This document shows, in pieces, positions 51,692-60,889 of a DNA stretch of 64,000 nucleotides. The notes under the pieces were generated by a model that was not told the DNA's origin, made no database searches, and was given only the letters and a program-made list of their open reading frames with translations. The DNA comes from Flavobacteriaceae bacterium PS02334. Its GTDB lineage: Bacteria; Bacteroidota; Bacteroidia; Flavobacteriales; Flavobacteriaceae. The stretch is from contig JASCOH010000002.1 of assembly GCA_029959295.1 (NCBI GenBank), forward strand, positions 434,001 to 498,000, written 5' to 3'. Numbering within the stretch: position 1 is the stretch's first letter; the number at the start of each line of letters is the position of its first letter. The translations under genes were made by a program, and so were the position numbers.

Positions 51692-52444
51692 TTAAACTCC
51701 AGCGACGATAGCAGAAAAATCAGCTGCTTTTAAAGCTGCTCCGCCAATCAAACCACCGTCAACATCTGGTTTAGAGAAAATTTCTTTAGCGTTTTCTGGC
51801 TTAACACTTCCTCCATAAAGGATAGAAACATTGTCAGCAACGTCAGCTCCAAATTTTGCAGCGATTGTTTCTCTGATGAATTTGTGCATTTCTTGCGCTT
51901 GTTCTGGTGAAGCTGTTTCACCTGTTCCGATAGCCCAAACTGGTTCGTAAGCCAAGATGATATTTTCCCAATCTTTAGCTTCTAAATGGAACAGAGCGTC
52001 TTTTAATTGGTTTTCCACCAAATTGAAATGTTGCTCAGATTGTCTATCTTTCAGCTCTTCTCCAAAACAGAAAATTACTTCTAATTCATGTTTCAAAGCC
52101 GTGTTTACTTTTTCAGCCAAAAGCGCATCCGTTTCGTGGAAGTAAGCTCTTCTTTCAGAATGTCCTAAAATCACGATGTTCACACCGATGCTTTTCAACA
52201 TGTCAGCAGAAATTTCTCCTGTGAAAGCGCCAGCTTCAGATTGGTGCATATTTTGTGCAGCAACACCAATGTTTGTAAACTGCAAATGCTCAACAGCCGA
52301 AGATAAATTCACGAAAGTTGGCGCCACGATTACTCTAGCTTCAACATCGTTTGGCAATTTGTCAATCAAATCGTTTAATAAATCTTCAGTTTCTTCCGCA
52401 TTTTTATGCATTTTCCAGTTTCCTGCGACAATCTTTGTTCTCAT
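51692..52444 (-). CDS. tpiA: Triosephosphate isomerase
   Basis: 250 residues. The start MRTKIVAGNWKMHKN, the catalytic His in ILGHSERR, the Glu in AYEPVWAIGTG and the phosphate loop YGGSVKPENA are all present. It interconverts dihydroxyacetone phosphate and glyceraldehyde-3-phosphate. The start codon overlaps the stop of the thioredoxin gene by one base. Confidence 0.98.
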   Translation of the reverse strand: MRTKIVAGNWKMHKNAEETEDLLNDLIDKLPNDVEARVIVAPTFVNLSSAVEHLQFTNIGVAAQNMHQSEAGAFTGEISADMLKSIGVNIVILGHSERRAYFHETDALLAEKVNTALKHELEVIFCFGEELKDRQSEQHFNLVENQLKDALFHLEAKDWENIILAYEPVWAIGTGETASPEQAQEMHKFIRETIAAKFGADVADNVSILYGGSVKPENAKEIFSKPDVDGGLIGGAALKAADFSAIVAGV

Positions 52445-52941
52445 TAGTTTAGTTTTTTTAATGTAGCGTTTATTTTATCAAAATCGGTTTCAATGGCTCT
52501 GTAGATAGCGATTTTCCCTTTTTTGTCGATCACAATATATCTCGGAATCCAATCTAAGTCAATCGCTTTTCCGAATTTTCCTTTCATGCCGTCAGGTGCA
52601 AGATAGTGTTCTCCATCAAGTTCATATTTCTCGATTCCTGTTTTCCATTTTTCAGCAGTTTTATCCATAGAAATATAAACGTAATCTGCTTTTGGATTTT
52701 TTTTGTGCATGTCTTTTACCTTTGGCATTGCTTTGATGCAGTCGCTGCACCAAGAAGCCCAGACATCAATGACAATGGTTTTTCCTTTATGCTTTGCTAA
52801 AATATCTTGGAAAGAAATTTCTTTTCCGTCTAAAGTTTGTAATTTTTCAGCAAGCGCTTCTGGAGAAAATTCTGTTTTTTGAGCTTGAGAGCAAGAAATT
52901 GTTCCCAAGATTATCAGAAGTGATAAAAATATTTTTCTCAT
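52444..52941 (-). CDS. Thioredoxin-like lipoprotein, TlpA/ResA type
   Basis: 165 residues from ATG 52941. Lipobox TISC (Cys17). The redox motif is WCSDC (64-68) in VIDVWASWCSDCIKAMPKV. The fold ends in DLDWIPRYIVIDKKGKI. The Ser-Asp between the cysteines is unlike the WCGPC of the protein at the start of the window and would shift its redox potential. Coupled to tpiA by a one-base overlap, with no obvious functional reason. Confidence 0.9.
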   Translation of the reverse strand: MRKIFLSLLIILGTISCSQAQKTEFSPEALAEKLQTLDGKEISFQDILAKHKGKTIVIDVWASWCSDCIKAMPKVKDMHKKNPKADYVYISMDKTAEKWKTGIEKYELDGEHYLAPDGMKGKFGKAIDLDWIPRYIVIDKKGKIAIYRAIETDFDKINATLKKLN

Positions 52942-52962
52942 TTTGTTCTTTTTTAAGATAAG

Positions 52963-52970
52963 CAAATATA
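52963..52970 (-). promoter_or_regulatory. Putative -7 promoter box of the thioredoxin-tpiA operon
   Basis: Minus strand TATATTTG, 22 nt before ATG 52941; it supports that start over the frame from 52965. Confidence 0.6.
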
Positions 52971-53251
52971 ATATTTAGTTTTCAGAAAGGTTTATTAAAT
53001 TTTGGAGGAAGGGATGTTTTTTACGCAACCGTTTTCGTGAAGAATGTTCTTTTTATTTTAATGTGATGTGATTTTAACGCAAAGAAGCACAAAGATTTTC
53101 CGCAGAGTTTCGATTACGGTTATTAAGGAATTCTTTGAAAATCAGCGAGCGAAGCTCCATGTTATCCGCGTTCATTTTTTAAACAAAGCAAAAAAAATCC
53201 CAATCGAATTGACTGGGATTTATAATCTGTGTAAATCTTTGAAATCTATGT
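52971..53251. repeat. Intergenic region with remnants of a second repeat family
   Basis: The stretch AACGCAAAGAAGCACAAAGA (53076-53095) and the stretch AATCTGTGTAAATCTTTGAA (53224-53243) resemble degenerate dispersed repeats (CGCAAAG and CAAAGA units). A related block in the other orientation is at 60075-60115. The terminator of the E1 gene lies inside. I see no gene here; a short plus-strand frame at 53068-53265 runs over the repeats and is not convincing. Confidence 0.55.
53195..53221 (-). terminator. Terminator of the E1 dehydrogenase gene
   Basis: AAATCCCA and TGGGATTT with an inner CAATTCGATTG pairing. TTTTTTTGC follows on the minus strand. Confidence 0.8.
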
Positions 53252-55657
53252 TTAAAATAAACTAGGATATTTCGCCGGATTTACTTCGCTCATAATAGCA
53301 TACACTTTTTCGTAAATATCTTCAGCAGAAGGTTTTGAAAAATAATCGCCGTCAGTTCCATAAGCTGGTCGGTGTGCTTTTGCTGCCAAAGTTTCAGGCT
53401 TGCTGTCTAAATGTTTGTACCCGTTTTGTTCGTCTAAAATCTGCTGTAAAATATAAGCAGATGCACCACCCGGAACGTCTTCGTCGATGACCAAAAGCCT
53501 ATTGGTTTTCGCCAGAGATTTTACGATATCATGATTTACGTCAAAAGGCAATAACGATTGGATGTCGATAATTTCAGTATCGATTCCAACTTCAAGTAAT
53601 TCTTTTGCCGCTTGTTCTACCAAACGCAAAGTCGATCCGTAAGAGACCAATGTAATATCTTTTCCTTCCTTAATAGTTTCTACAACGCCAATCGGAGTCT
53701 TGAATTCGCCTATGTTTGTAGGTATTTTTTCTTTTAAACGGTATCCGTTCAAACATTCTATAACCAAAGCCGGCTCGTCAGTTTCTAGCAAAGTATTGTA
53801 AAAACCTGCCGCTTTTGTCATATTTCTCGGAACCAAAACGTGGATGCCACGAATCGCATTGATGATCATCCCCATTGGTGAACCTGAATGCCAGATTCCT
53901 TCCAAACGGTGACCGCGCGTTCTGATTATCAGCGGTGCTTTTTGTTTCCCGCGCGTTCTATATTGCAAAGTCGCCAAATCATCGCTCATGATTTGGATTG
54001 CATATAAAAGGTAATCTAAATATTGAATTTCAGCAATCGGGCGAAGGCCTCTCAAAGCCATCCCAATTCCTTGGCCTAAAATTGTAGCTTCACGAATTCC
54101 AACATCGGCAACTCTTTCTTCGCCATATTTTTCCTGCATTCCTTCCAAACCTTGGTTCACGTCGCCAATGTTTCCGGCATCTTCTCCAAAAATTAAAGTT
54201 TCTGGATATTTGCTGAAAATCGCATCAAAATTATCACGAATGACCAATCTTGCGTCCACTTGCTCGGCATTTTCATCATATGTTGGAAGTACTTCTTTTA
54301 CAGAAAACACATTTTTATCTGATTCTGAAAATAGGTTAGAACTAAATTTTGGCTGTATTTTTTCTGTATAATTTGTAATCCATTTTGCCAGTTCATTTCT
54401 GCCGTTTTCTTTTACGATAATTCGTAAAACTTTTCGTGCCGCTAGCAAAATGTCTTTTCTGATCGGCTCTTTTATAGAAGACAAATCAGCAATATATTTT
54501 TTGATAAAAACTTCGTTGTCGCTTGATTTTGCAATAGATTCTAAAACAGAAAGCAATTCTTTTTGCTCGTTTTTGATTGGTTCTGCAAAGGCATTCCAAG
54601 CGGCTTTTTTACCTTCTAAAACTTCTTTTTTGATGACTGTTTCCATTTCGTCCAATTCTTCCTGTGAAGCCATATTGGTGGCAATCATCCACAATTTCAT
54701 TTGGCGAAGACAGTCAAAATCAGCTTCCCAAGCCAATCTTGCTTCGTTTTTGTAGCGTTCGTGAGAACCTGAAGTCGAATGTCCTTGCGGCTGCGTCAAT
54801 TCTTGAACGTGAATCAAAACCGGTACGTGTTCTTCTCTTGCAATTTGCGCAGCTTGTTCATACGCCGTGATCAGAGCAGGATAGTCCCAACCTTTCACGC
54901 GAATGATTTCATAACCTTTATTGTCATTATCTCTTTGAAAACCTTTTAAGATTTCCGAGATATTTTCTTTTGTAGTCTGGTGCTTGGCATGAACAGAAAT
55001 TCCATATTCATCATCCCAAACACTCATTACCATCGGTACTTGCAAAACTCCGGCAGCGTTTATGGTTTCAAAAAACAAGCCTTCAGAAGTACTTGCATTT
55101 CCGATTGTTCCCCAAGCGATTTCATTTCCGTTGATGGAGAAATTCGTTTTATTGTTGATTCCGGTAACGTTTCTGTATATTTTTGAAGCCTGCGCCAATC
55201 CTAATAATCTCGGCATTTGCCCAGCAGTAGGAGAGATGTCAGCGCTAGAATTTTTCTGCATCACAAGATTTTTCCAAGAACCGTCTTCATTCAGACTGTG
55301 TGTTGCGAAATGGCTTCCCATTTGGCGTCCAGCAGACATTGGATCGTGCTCGATATCAGTATGGCCATACAAACCTGCAAAAAATTGCTGAATGTTCATC
55401 TGGCCAATTGCCATCATAAAAGTCTGGTCGCGGTAATATCCTGAACGAAAATCACCGTTTTTGAAAGCTTTTGCCATTGCCAATTGCGGTACTTCTTTTC
55501 CGTCGCCGAAAATTCCGAATTTCGCCTTTCCTGTCAAGACTTCGCGCCTTCCTAAAAGACTGCATTCTCGGCTGGTTACGGCAATTTTAAAGTCATTTAT
55601 TATTTCTGTTTTGAAATCTTCAAACGAAAGTTCTTTTTTGGAAGCTATCTGTGTCAT
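53252..55657 (-). CDS. Fused E1 alpha/beta subunit of a 2-oxoacid (branched-chain type) dehydrogenase
   Basis: 801 residues, alpha and beta chains in one reading frame. The alpha part (about 1-400) carries the thiamine-diphosphate region GTIGNASTSEGLFFETINAAG. The beta part (about 455-801) starts with RLVIRDNFDAIFSKYPETLIFGEDAGNIGDVNQGLEG. It also has IAEIQYLDYLLYAIQIM and SYGSTLRLVEQAAKELLE. It decarboxylates branched-chain 2-oxoacids and passes acyl groups to a lipoyl E2, which is not in this window. The fusion is regular in flavobacteria, so I do not read it as a frameshift. A TAAATTTG box lies at 55680-55687. Confidence 0.92.
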   Translation of the reverse strand: MTQIASKKELSFEDFKTEIINDFKIAVTSRECSLLGRREVLTGKAKFGIFGDGKEVPQLAMAKAFKNGDFRSGYYRDQTFMMAIGQMNIQQFFAGLYGHTDIEHDPMSAGRQMGSHFATHSLNEDGSWKNLVMQKNSSADISPTAGQMPRLLGLAQASKIYRNVTGINNKTNFSINGNEIAWGTIGNASTSEGLFFETINAAGVLQVPMVMSVWDDEYGISVHAKHQTTKENISEILKGFQRDNDNKGYEIIRVKGWDYPALITAYEQAAQIAREEHVPVLIHVQELTQPQGHSTSGSHERYKNEARLAWEADFDCLRQMKLWMIATNMASQEELDEMETVIKKEVLEGKKAAWNAFAEPIKNEQKELLSVLESIAKSSDNEVFIKKYIADLSSIKEPIRKDILLAARKVLRIIVKENGRNELAKWITNYTEKIQPKFSSNLFSESDKNVFSVKEVLPTYDENAEQVDARLVIRDNFDAIFSKYPETLIFGEDAGNIGDVNQGLEGMQEKYGEERVADVGIREATILGQGIGMALRGLRPIAEIQYLDYLLYAIQIMSDDLATLQYRTRGKQKAPLIIRTRGHRLEGIWHSGSPMGMIINAIRGIHVLVPRNMTKAAGFYNTLLETDEPALVIECLNGYRLKEKIPTNIGEFKTPIGVVETIKEGKDITLVSYGSTLRLVEQAAKELLEVGIDTEIIDIQSLLPFDVNHDIVKSLAKTNRLLVIDEDVPGGASAYILQQILDEQNGYKHLDSKPETLAAKAHRPAYGTDGDYFSKPSAEDIYEKVYAIMSEVNPAKYPSLF

Positions 55658-55679
55658 AAGTGGAATTTCTTGTAAAAAA

Positions 55680-55687
55680 CAAATTTA
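55680..55687 (-). promoter_or_regulatory. Putative -7 promoter box of the E1 gene
   Basis: Minus strand TAAATTTG, 22 nt before ATG 55657. Confidence 0.6.
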
Positions 55688-55830
55688 GGGAAATATCCTT
55701 ATAAAACAAAAAAGCTATGATTTAATTATCTGCAATCAATTTGCATTGTTAGCCTGTTTGAATGAAATATAAAAGGTAAATCGAAGTAATAAATGTGTTT
55801 TGTGTAATTTTAAGTAAGTTTTCGGTTTGT

Positions 55831-58656
55831 TTACAACCATTTTCTTGTAAATAAATTTGTCAATGTTTTTGGACTCAAAGTAATGATGAATCGTATTTTT
55901 TCGTTGTAGTTCGGCTGTGCAATTTCCCAGCCATTATTGGAATATACTGGAAAATACAATTCAAAATAATCTTGAACCAAATTCAAGCGAATCCCACTAT
56001 CATACACAAAATCAGCATTATTGTATTTGCTTTTCAAAAAACCGACATCGCCATAAGCTTCAACCCAGTTCCAAATGCTGTAACCTGCATTGAACGTCGT
56101 CATCCATTGGCTGGCAAATTGCTCATTCAATTTCGACTTGAAACCTCCTTCGGCAATGATATATTGCTGGCTGTAAATCCCCGTGCTTTCTGAACGTCCC
56201 AAATAATTATAGTCGAAAAGATAGTCGGTTGGGCGGTCTAATGCAAAACTGAAATAATCGTTATCGGATTTATTGTATAAAAATGTTCCCGCATAGATTC
56301 TAAGATTCAGCTGGCGGTTGTCTTCGTATAATTTTCGGAAAGAAAGTTCAGTAGCAAATTTTCCGAATTGACTTGACAATTGCAAATCAGTATTAAAATT
56401 GAAATGATTCGTGATTTCGTTCTTAGAATTGGTATATCTCGCATTAAAAACCGAATAATTTTCTTTTTCATCAGTTTCATATTTCGTTTCGTCGCGATTT
56501 ACTATAACTTGTCGAAATACAATGGATTGCTTTCTATTATCACGAAAATTTCTTTCGCGAATTTGCAACACAACCGACGGGTTTAACCTCAAATAAGCTG
56601 CGTCTGGTTCGTAATGAAAATAAGAACTGCTGAAAAAATAACGAACATTATAAAGGTTAGAATCGCGATTGTATTGATTGACTGCGAAGGAAAGAGAGCC
56701 TGTTAAAGATTCTGTTTTTACCGAATAAATCGGATTGATGTCAAAAACAAAAGGTTTGTCTAAAATCGTTTTGTTGTGAAATCGGATTCCAGGAGAAATT
56801 CCGTCATAAAAATTATAAGTTACCGTCGGGACATACAAAATTTGGTTGTAATAAGGATCTTCCAAATCCTTCATAAAATTGAATTTTATAGGACGATTTT
56901 TAGAGAAAAAACCTCCGAGTGATTTCCAATTGTTCCTTAAATTATATTCAGGAACTTCGTTTTTATAATTCAATACAATTTTATCTGCATCTTTTCTAGG
57001 CAATGTGAAAGTGCTGTCAGCATGAATGTTTTCAAGCCATTCCTTAAATACAACTTTGTCTTTTTTAACGCCATAAACTGGAATCGGAACTGTAACATCA
57101 GTCTTATTTCGTATTGTAAAAGTGACGCTGTCCTTAGTTTTTGAAACGTCTGTAAATTTATAATCAATTATATCTCGGGAATCAATTATAGTCTTGAAAA
57201 ACCAATTAATATCTTTTTTAGAGTTCGATTTCAGCGTGTTTTCAAAGTCATTTCGAGTCGTCATTTTTAATGAATTCATAGTATAAAATTCATTTATGCT
57301 CTTTTTTACGACGTCATTTTCTAAGTAATTATCTAGGTATTTTAAGCTCAGTCCGGCTCTGTATTTACTTGCAATCTGCTCGTTAAATTTGATCAAGGTA
57401 TTTTTTGGATCGCCCAAAGGCTGGTCTAAATTTTTTCTAGCCATCAGCATATAAAAATAGCTGTATTGCTCATTGAAATCAATCGTCGTCAGATTATAGC
57501 CTCGCAAAAGCCACCATTGCGAAACGCTTCCCATCATTTTGCTGTTTGGATGAAATTCGTCTATATATTTCATCATCGTATAAATCTGGATTCCGTCATA
57601 AACCCAGTTGTCGTCGCGCAGGTTTAGGCGTAAGCTCGTTTTCAAGTAATTATTCAGATAGGTTTTCAAGAACTTAATTTCAAATAAAAACTCATCCGGA
57701 AACGGACTTAAAAATGCCGGAAGCTGGTTCAATCCATAAAACGGACTACGCTCATAATCTGTCTGTGAAACCGTGATTTTTTCATGCGGATATTTGCCTA
57801 TGTTTTCATTGACATAATTTACGATTTTATCAATAATCAAAGCTTTTTGGATATCATTCAGCCTTGTTTCGCGCAGATTAGTTTCCACATTTACAACACT
57901 GTTTTTATAACTGTAAAAAGTAGTTTTTGGTTCAAAAAACAAATTGAAATCGGTTCTGTTTTTTCCCGATAATTCATATGTTGAAGTCGAATCCTGTTGT
58001 GAGACGCTTATTTCATTCAGGTCAGAAGTAATTTGCGAATTCGAAGGAACTTTCAAGGAAACATCAAAATCAGCAATTCCGTTAGAAATATCCTCTAAAT
58101 TATAATTGCTGTATTTTACAAATTCATGATTTTCAAATCGGGCGGGCGTGAGGAACCAATTTTTGAGATTCATGTTTCCATTATCGTCCCAGCCGTATTT
58201 TGTAAAACGATCTTTTGGAATTTTTACGACATAAGTCAGCTTCAAAGTTGCTTTTTCATAGGGCAAAATCTTCCTTGCCAAATTTACTTCAATCACATCC
58301 GGATGCTTTTCAAATCGCGACCATTTTAAAAAAGTATTTTCTAGGTCTAGAATCGTAATATTTTCTGTTTTTCCTCTTTCACTATCGTCTGCCAAGTGAA
58401 AGCTTCTGACAAATTCATCTGAAAAACGTTCTGCCAAAGGCGTATTTTTATTGGAAAAAGCATTATTCCAGTCATTCAAAATCAGGGAAGAAAGCGTGTC
58501 GCCAGATTGATTGTAAAACGTAATTTCTTGCTGTACAAAAACAGATTTTTCTTCATAGCTTATCGTTGCGTTCATCTTGATGTGATGTTGCGCATTTCCT
58601 TTAAAATTTAGGAAGATTAGGGAAAAACAAAAAGCAATTTTGAGGAAATTATTCAA
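55831..58656 (-). CDS. M1-peptidase-like protein with degenerate zinc site fused to an outer-membrane barrel
   Basis: 941 residues. Sec signal (KGNAQ). The N-terminal beta-domain (about 25-240) and helical domain (about 250-500) follow the M1 aminopeptidase (gluzincin) layout. Where HExxH is expected the sequence is FEIKF (325-329): Glu is kept and both His are replaced by Phe. The downstream WLxEG-type segment reads WVYDG (351-355). From about residue 600 on, alternating strands up to FIITLSPKTLTNLFTRKWL look like an outer-membrane beta-barrel. It is therefore probably not a zinc peptidase but a binding or transport protein. The family is usually annotated as aminopeptidase. Confidence 0.75.
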   Translation of the reverse strand: MNNFLKIAFCFSLIFLNFKGNAQHHIKMNATISYEEKSVFVQQEITFYNQSGDTLSSLILNDWNNAFSNKNTPLAERFSDEFVRSFHLADDSERGKTENITILDLENTFLKWSRFEKHPDVIEVNLARKILPYEKATLKLTYVVKIPKDRFTKYGWDDNGNMNLKNWFLTPARFENHEFVKYSNYNLEDISNGIADFDVSLKVPSNSQITSDLNEISVSQQDSTSTYELSGKNRTDFNLFFEPKTTFYSYKNSVVNVETNLRETRLNDIQKALIIDKIVNYVNENIGKYPHEKITVSQTDYERSPFYGLNQLPAFLSPFPDEFLFEIKFLKTYLNNYLKTSLRLNLRDDNWVYDGIQIYTMMKYIDEFHPNSKMMGSVSQWWLLRGYNLTTIDFNEQYSYFYMLMARKNLDQPLGDPKNTLIKFNEQIASKYRAGLSLKYLDNYLENDVVKKSINEFYTMNSLKMTTRNDFENTLKSNSKKDINWFFKTIIDSRDIIDYKFTDVSKTKDSVTFTIRNKTDVTVPIPVYGVKKDKVVFKEWLENIHADSTFTLPRKDADKIVLNYKNEVPEYNLRNNWKSLGGFFSKNRPIKFNFMKDLEDPYYNQILYVPTVTYNFYDGISPGIRFHNKTILDKPFVFDINPIYSVKTESLTGSLSFAVNQYNRDSNLYNVRYFFSSSYFHYEPDAAYLRLNPSVVLQIRERNFRDNRKQSIVFRQVIVNRDETKYETDEKENYSVFNARYTNSKNEITNHFNFNTDLQLSSQFGKFATELSFRKLYEDNRQLNLRIYAGTFLYNKSDNDYFSFALDRPTDYLFDYNYLGRSESTGIYSQQYIIAEGGFKSKLNEQFASQWMTTFNAGYSIWNWVEAYGDVGFLKSKYNNADFVYDSGIRLNLVQDYFELYFPVYSNNGWEIAQPNYNEKIRFIITLSPKTLTNLFTRKWL

Positions 58657-58780
58657 TTGTTAGGAATCAGATATTAATATTTCAAGCTATTTTTTAAAGT
58701 TACGTAGAAAACGCTAGACAAGTTTAATTATTATTAGATTCAATTCCTAATAAAGGTTGCTTAAGATTCACTTAAAAAGA

Positions 58781-58807
58781 AAAAGCTGTCGATTAAGGCA
58801 GCTTTTT
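58781..58807 (-). terminator. Terminator after the DUF1398 gene
   Basis: AAAAAGCTG and CAGCTTTTT with a 9-nt loop, ending in TTTTTCTTTTT on the minus strand. Confidence 0.75.
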
Positions 58808-58812
58808 ATGTT

Positions 58813-59202
58813 TTATTCCGGGATTTGTTCGACTAAAATTTCGTTTCCAGCCTTGTCAAAATAAGTGCAGGTCATTTTATCCATATAGATTTCCCATTTT
58901 TCGATGCCAAAAGCGGCACACATTTTAATGAAAGTCAGAAAATCTGTTTTGCCTTGTTGATGAGCAACTAACTCGGCCTTAAATTCTTCGCCTTTTGATA
59001 TGTCGGCAATTACTAAAGGGTCATACTTTGCAGGCACTTTTGCTGTATAATTATTTGCGCCGTGATAGTTAATGTGTCCGTCTGTAACATAAGCTTCATA
59101 ATGCGTAACGCCTAATTCCTTAATTTCTTTGACGTAAGAAGGAAAGTCTGCGCCTGATTTTACTTTGGCGTGAGCCGTTTTGATTTGTTCTGCTGTAAAC
59201 AT
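58813..59202 (-). CDS. DUF1398-family protein
   Basis: 129 residues, soluble. The pattern GADFPSYVKEIKELGVTHYE, then GHINYHGANNY and the ending EKWEIYMDKMTCTYFDKAG fits DUF1398 (YbcV-like). Function unknown. It is 89 bp downstream of the AraC gene, and probably cotranscribed with or regulated by it. Confidence 0.85.
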   Translation of the reverse strand: MFTAEQIKTAHAKVKSGADFPSYVKEIKELGVTHYEAYVTDGHINYHGANNYTAKVPAKYDPLVIADISKGEEFKAELVAHQQGKTDFLTFIKMCAAFGIEKWEIYMDKMTCTYFDKAGNEILVEQIPE

Positions 59203-59222
59203 TTTCTTTGTTTTTAATTGTT

Positions 59223-59289
59223 AAACGATTTGTGAATTACATTGCAAAATTGCAATAGATAGAATTTTTGTAATTGTAAAAAATCGTTT
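59223..59289. promoter_or_regulatory. Nested inverted repeat between AraC and DUF1398 genes
   Basis: Outer arms AAACGATTT (59223-59231) and AAATCGTTT (59281-59289). Within them lie AATTACA/TGTAATT-like arms and a palindrome ATTGCAAAATTGCAAT (59241-59256). It could be an attenuator or processing hairpin in the joint transcript, or an operator for the AraC protein. Confidence 0.5.
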
Positions 59290-59291
59290 TT

Positions 59292-60056
59292 CTACAAGAA
59301 ACGCTTAAAATTTTCAGGTGTGTCGCCCGTAAACTGTTTAAAATCTTTGATGAAATGAGCTTGGTCGAAGAAATTGTTTTCATAGCAGATTTCGGTTAAA
59401 GATTTGGTGTTGCTTAGATTGTCAAGAACTGTGTTGAAACGAACTATTGACGCAAACTTTTTGGCTGTCGTTCCAACTACTTTTCTAAATCGCTTTTCAA
59501 ACGGGCTTTGGCTGATAAATAGTTTCTCGTTGAGCTCTTTTATACGGATTGTCCCATTAGTCTGGTAAATGAGTTTTACTGCTTCAACAATCAATTTGTC
59601 AGTTTTGATGTCTTTGAGTTGCGATACTAAAAACTGTTCAATTATTTTGATTCTCTGTTTGTCGGCAGTAGCAATTGTCAGCTTTTCTTCTACTTCGTCT
59701 ACATCACTTTTATCAAAAATATCATCAAGCGAAAGGCTTAAATTGAATAATTCGTTGGCGGGATGTGAGGCGAAATGAGTAAAGCCAATTTCAGTAAAAT
59801 AAACCAGTATCGTTCCTGTGTCAGCAACGTTTTTGAAGATTTTATAACCGTCAGTAATTCCTGTGATTCCTGCCGAATTCAACTTGTTTTCTATACTGTT
59901 ATTTATAGTGGCAAGCTGTCCTTTATATTGAAAACCGATAACCAGGCCTGATGACGGAAAAACTTTGTATTCATTTTCAAATTCATTTTCCGACACTACA
60001 AAATATTTGATGTAGGGTTTCAGCCTTTCTGCCGGAAAATGTTTTTCAAATTTCAT
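59292..60056 (-). CDS. AraC-family transcriptional regulator (DUF6597 N-terminus)
   Basis: 254 residues. The N-terminal domain begins FEKHFPAERLKPYIKYFVVSE, characteristic of the DUF6597/AraC ligand-domain type. The C-terminal 100 residues are the double HTH: IRIKELNEKLFISQSPFEKR and LTEICYENNFFDQAHFIKDF. The likely target is the adjacent DUF1398 gene. Upstream (60057-60140) lies a degenerate repeat block, and no clear promoter box. Confidence 0.92.
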   Translation of the reverse strand: MKFEKHFPAERLKPYIKYFVVSENEFENEYKVFPSSGLVIGFQYKGQLATINNSIENKLNSAGITGITDGYKIFKNVADTGTILVYFTEIGFTHFASHPANELFNLSLSLDDIFDKSDVDEVEEKLTIATADKQRIKIIEQFLVSQLKDIKTDKLIVEAVKLIYQTNGTIRIKELNEKLFISQSPFEKRFRKVVGTTAKKFASIVRFNTVLDNLSNTKSLTEICYENNFFDQAHFIKDFKQFTGDTPENFKRFL

Positions 60057-60074
60057 CTGCTTTTTTATTTTGTC

Positions 60075-60115
60075 AAAAGTCTTAAAGTCAAATGTTCAAA
60101 GTCAAGCAACTTTGT
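60075..60115. repeat. Degenerate CAAAG-type repeat block
   Basis: Tandem CAAAGTC/TTAAAGTC units followed by CAACTTTGTGTCTTTCTGCC, which on the other strand resembles the GCAAAG...CACAAAG block at 53076-53095. Confidence 0.5.
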
Positions 60116-60140
60116 GTCTTTCTGCCTTTGCAAGCTATTT

Positions 60141-60866
60141 CTAAAAATTCGGACTCAAGTTATATTTTTTGTAGAAATTATCCAAAACAGTTAAAACTTC
60201 ATCCTCATTATCAACTATTTTAATCAAATCTAAATCTCCAGGAGAAACGTTTGCATATTTTTCAATAAGTACTGTTTTAACCCATTCCATAAGACCTGAC
60301 CAAAAATCTCTTCCTACCAAAATGATTGGAAATTTCCCGATTTTCTTAGTTTGGATCAACGTAATCGCTTCAAACAATTCATCTAAAGTTCCAAAACCTC
60401 CCGGCATAACCACGAAACCTTGAGAATATTTCACGAACATTACTTTTCTAACGAAGAAATAATCGAAATTCAAATTTTTGTCCTTGTCAATATAAGGATT
60501 GTAATGCTGTTCAAAAGGCAAATCGATGTTCAAGCCAACGGAAGTGCCGCCACCTAAATGCGCACCTTTATTTCCAGCTTCCATAATTCCAGGACCGCCG
60601 CCAGTTATCACTCCGTAGCCCGCTTTACTGATTTTATAAGCGATTTTTTCTGCCAATAAATATTGCGGATCGTCTGGTTTTGTCCTTGCAGAGCCAAAAA
60701 TAGAAACACACGGACCGATTCTTCCCATGTTTTCGTAACCGTTCACAAACTCGGACATAATTTTAAAAATGGCCCACGAGTCATTGCTTCGAATTTCGTT
60801 CCAAGTCTTTTGTTGTAATTTATCTTTTATTAAATCGTCTTCGTTGTCGAAAATCTCTTTTTTCAT
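60141..60866 (-). CDS. LOG-family protein (TIGR00730 type)
   Basis: 241 residues. The two family motifs are VITGGGPGIMEAGNKGA and MPGGFGTLDELFEAITLIQT, which form the nucleotide 5'-monophosphate site. Members are cytokinin-type riboside-5'-monophosphate phosphoribohydrolases; in bacteria the native substrate is often AMP or another nucleotide. There is an N-terminal extension of about 50 residues before CVSIFGSART. It ends 24 bp before the uvrA stop, on the same strand. Confidence 0.92.
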   Translation of the reverse strand: MKKEIFDNEDDLIKDKLQQKTWNEIRSNDSWAIFKIMSEFVNGYENMGRIGPCVSIFGSARTKPDDPQYLLAEKIAYKISKAGYGVITGGGPGIMEAGNKGAHLGGGTSVGLNIDLPFEQHYNPYIDKDKNLNFDYFFVRKVMFVKYSQGFVVMPGGFGTLDELFEAITLIQTKKIGKFPIILVGRDFWSGLMEWVKTVLIEKYANVSPGDLDLIKIVDNEDEVLTVLDNFYKKYNLSPNF

Positions 60867-60889
60867 CTTTCTTAAATTTTTTCAGCCTG

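Noticed and set aside
53068-53265. 65-codon plus-strand frame between the thioredoxin and E1 genes
   Set aside because: Runs through degenerate repeats and the E1 terminator; no promoter or family resemblance.
53252-55657. Possible artefactual fusion of E1 alpha and beta genes
   Set aside because: One continuous frame with a proper linker; the fused form is regular in flavobacteria.
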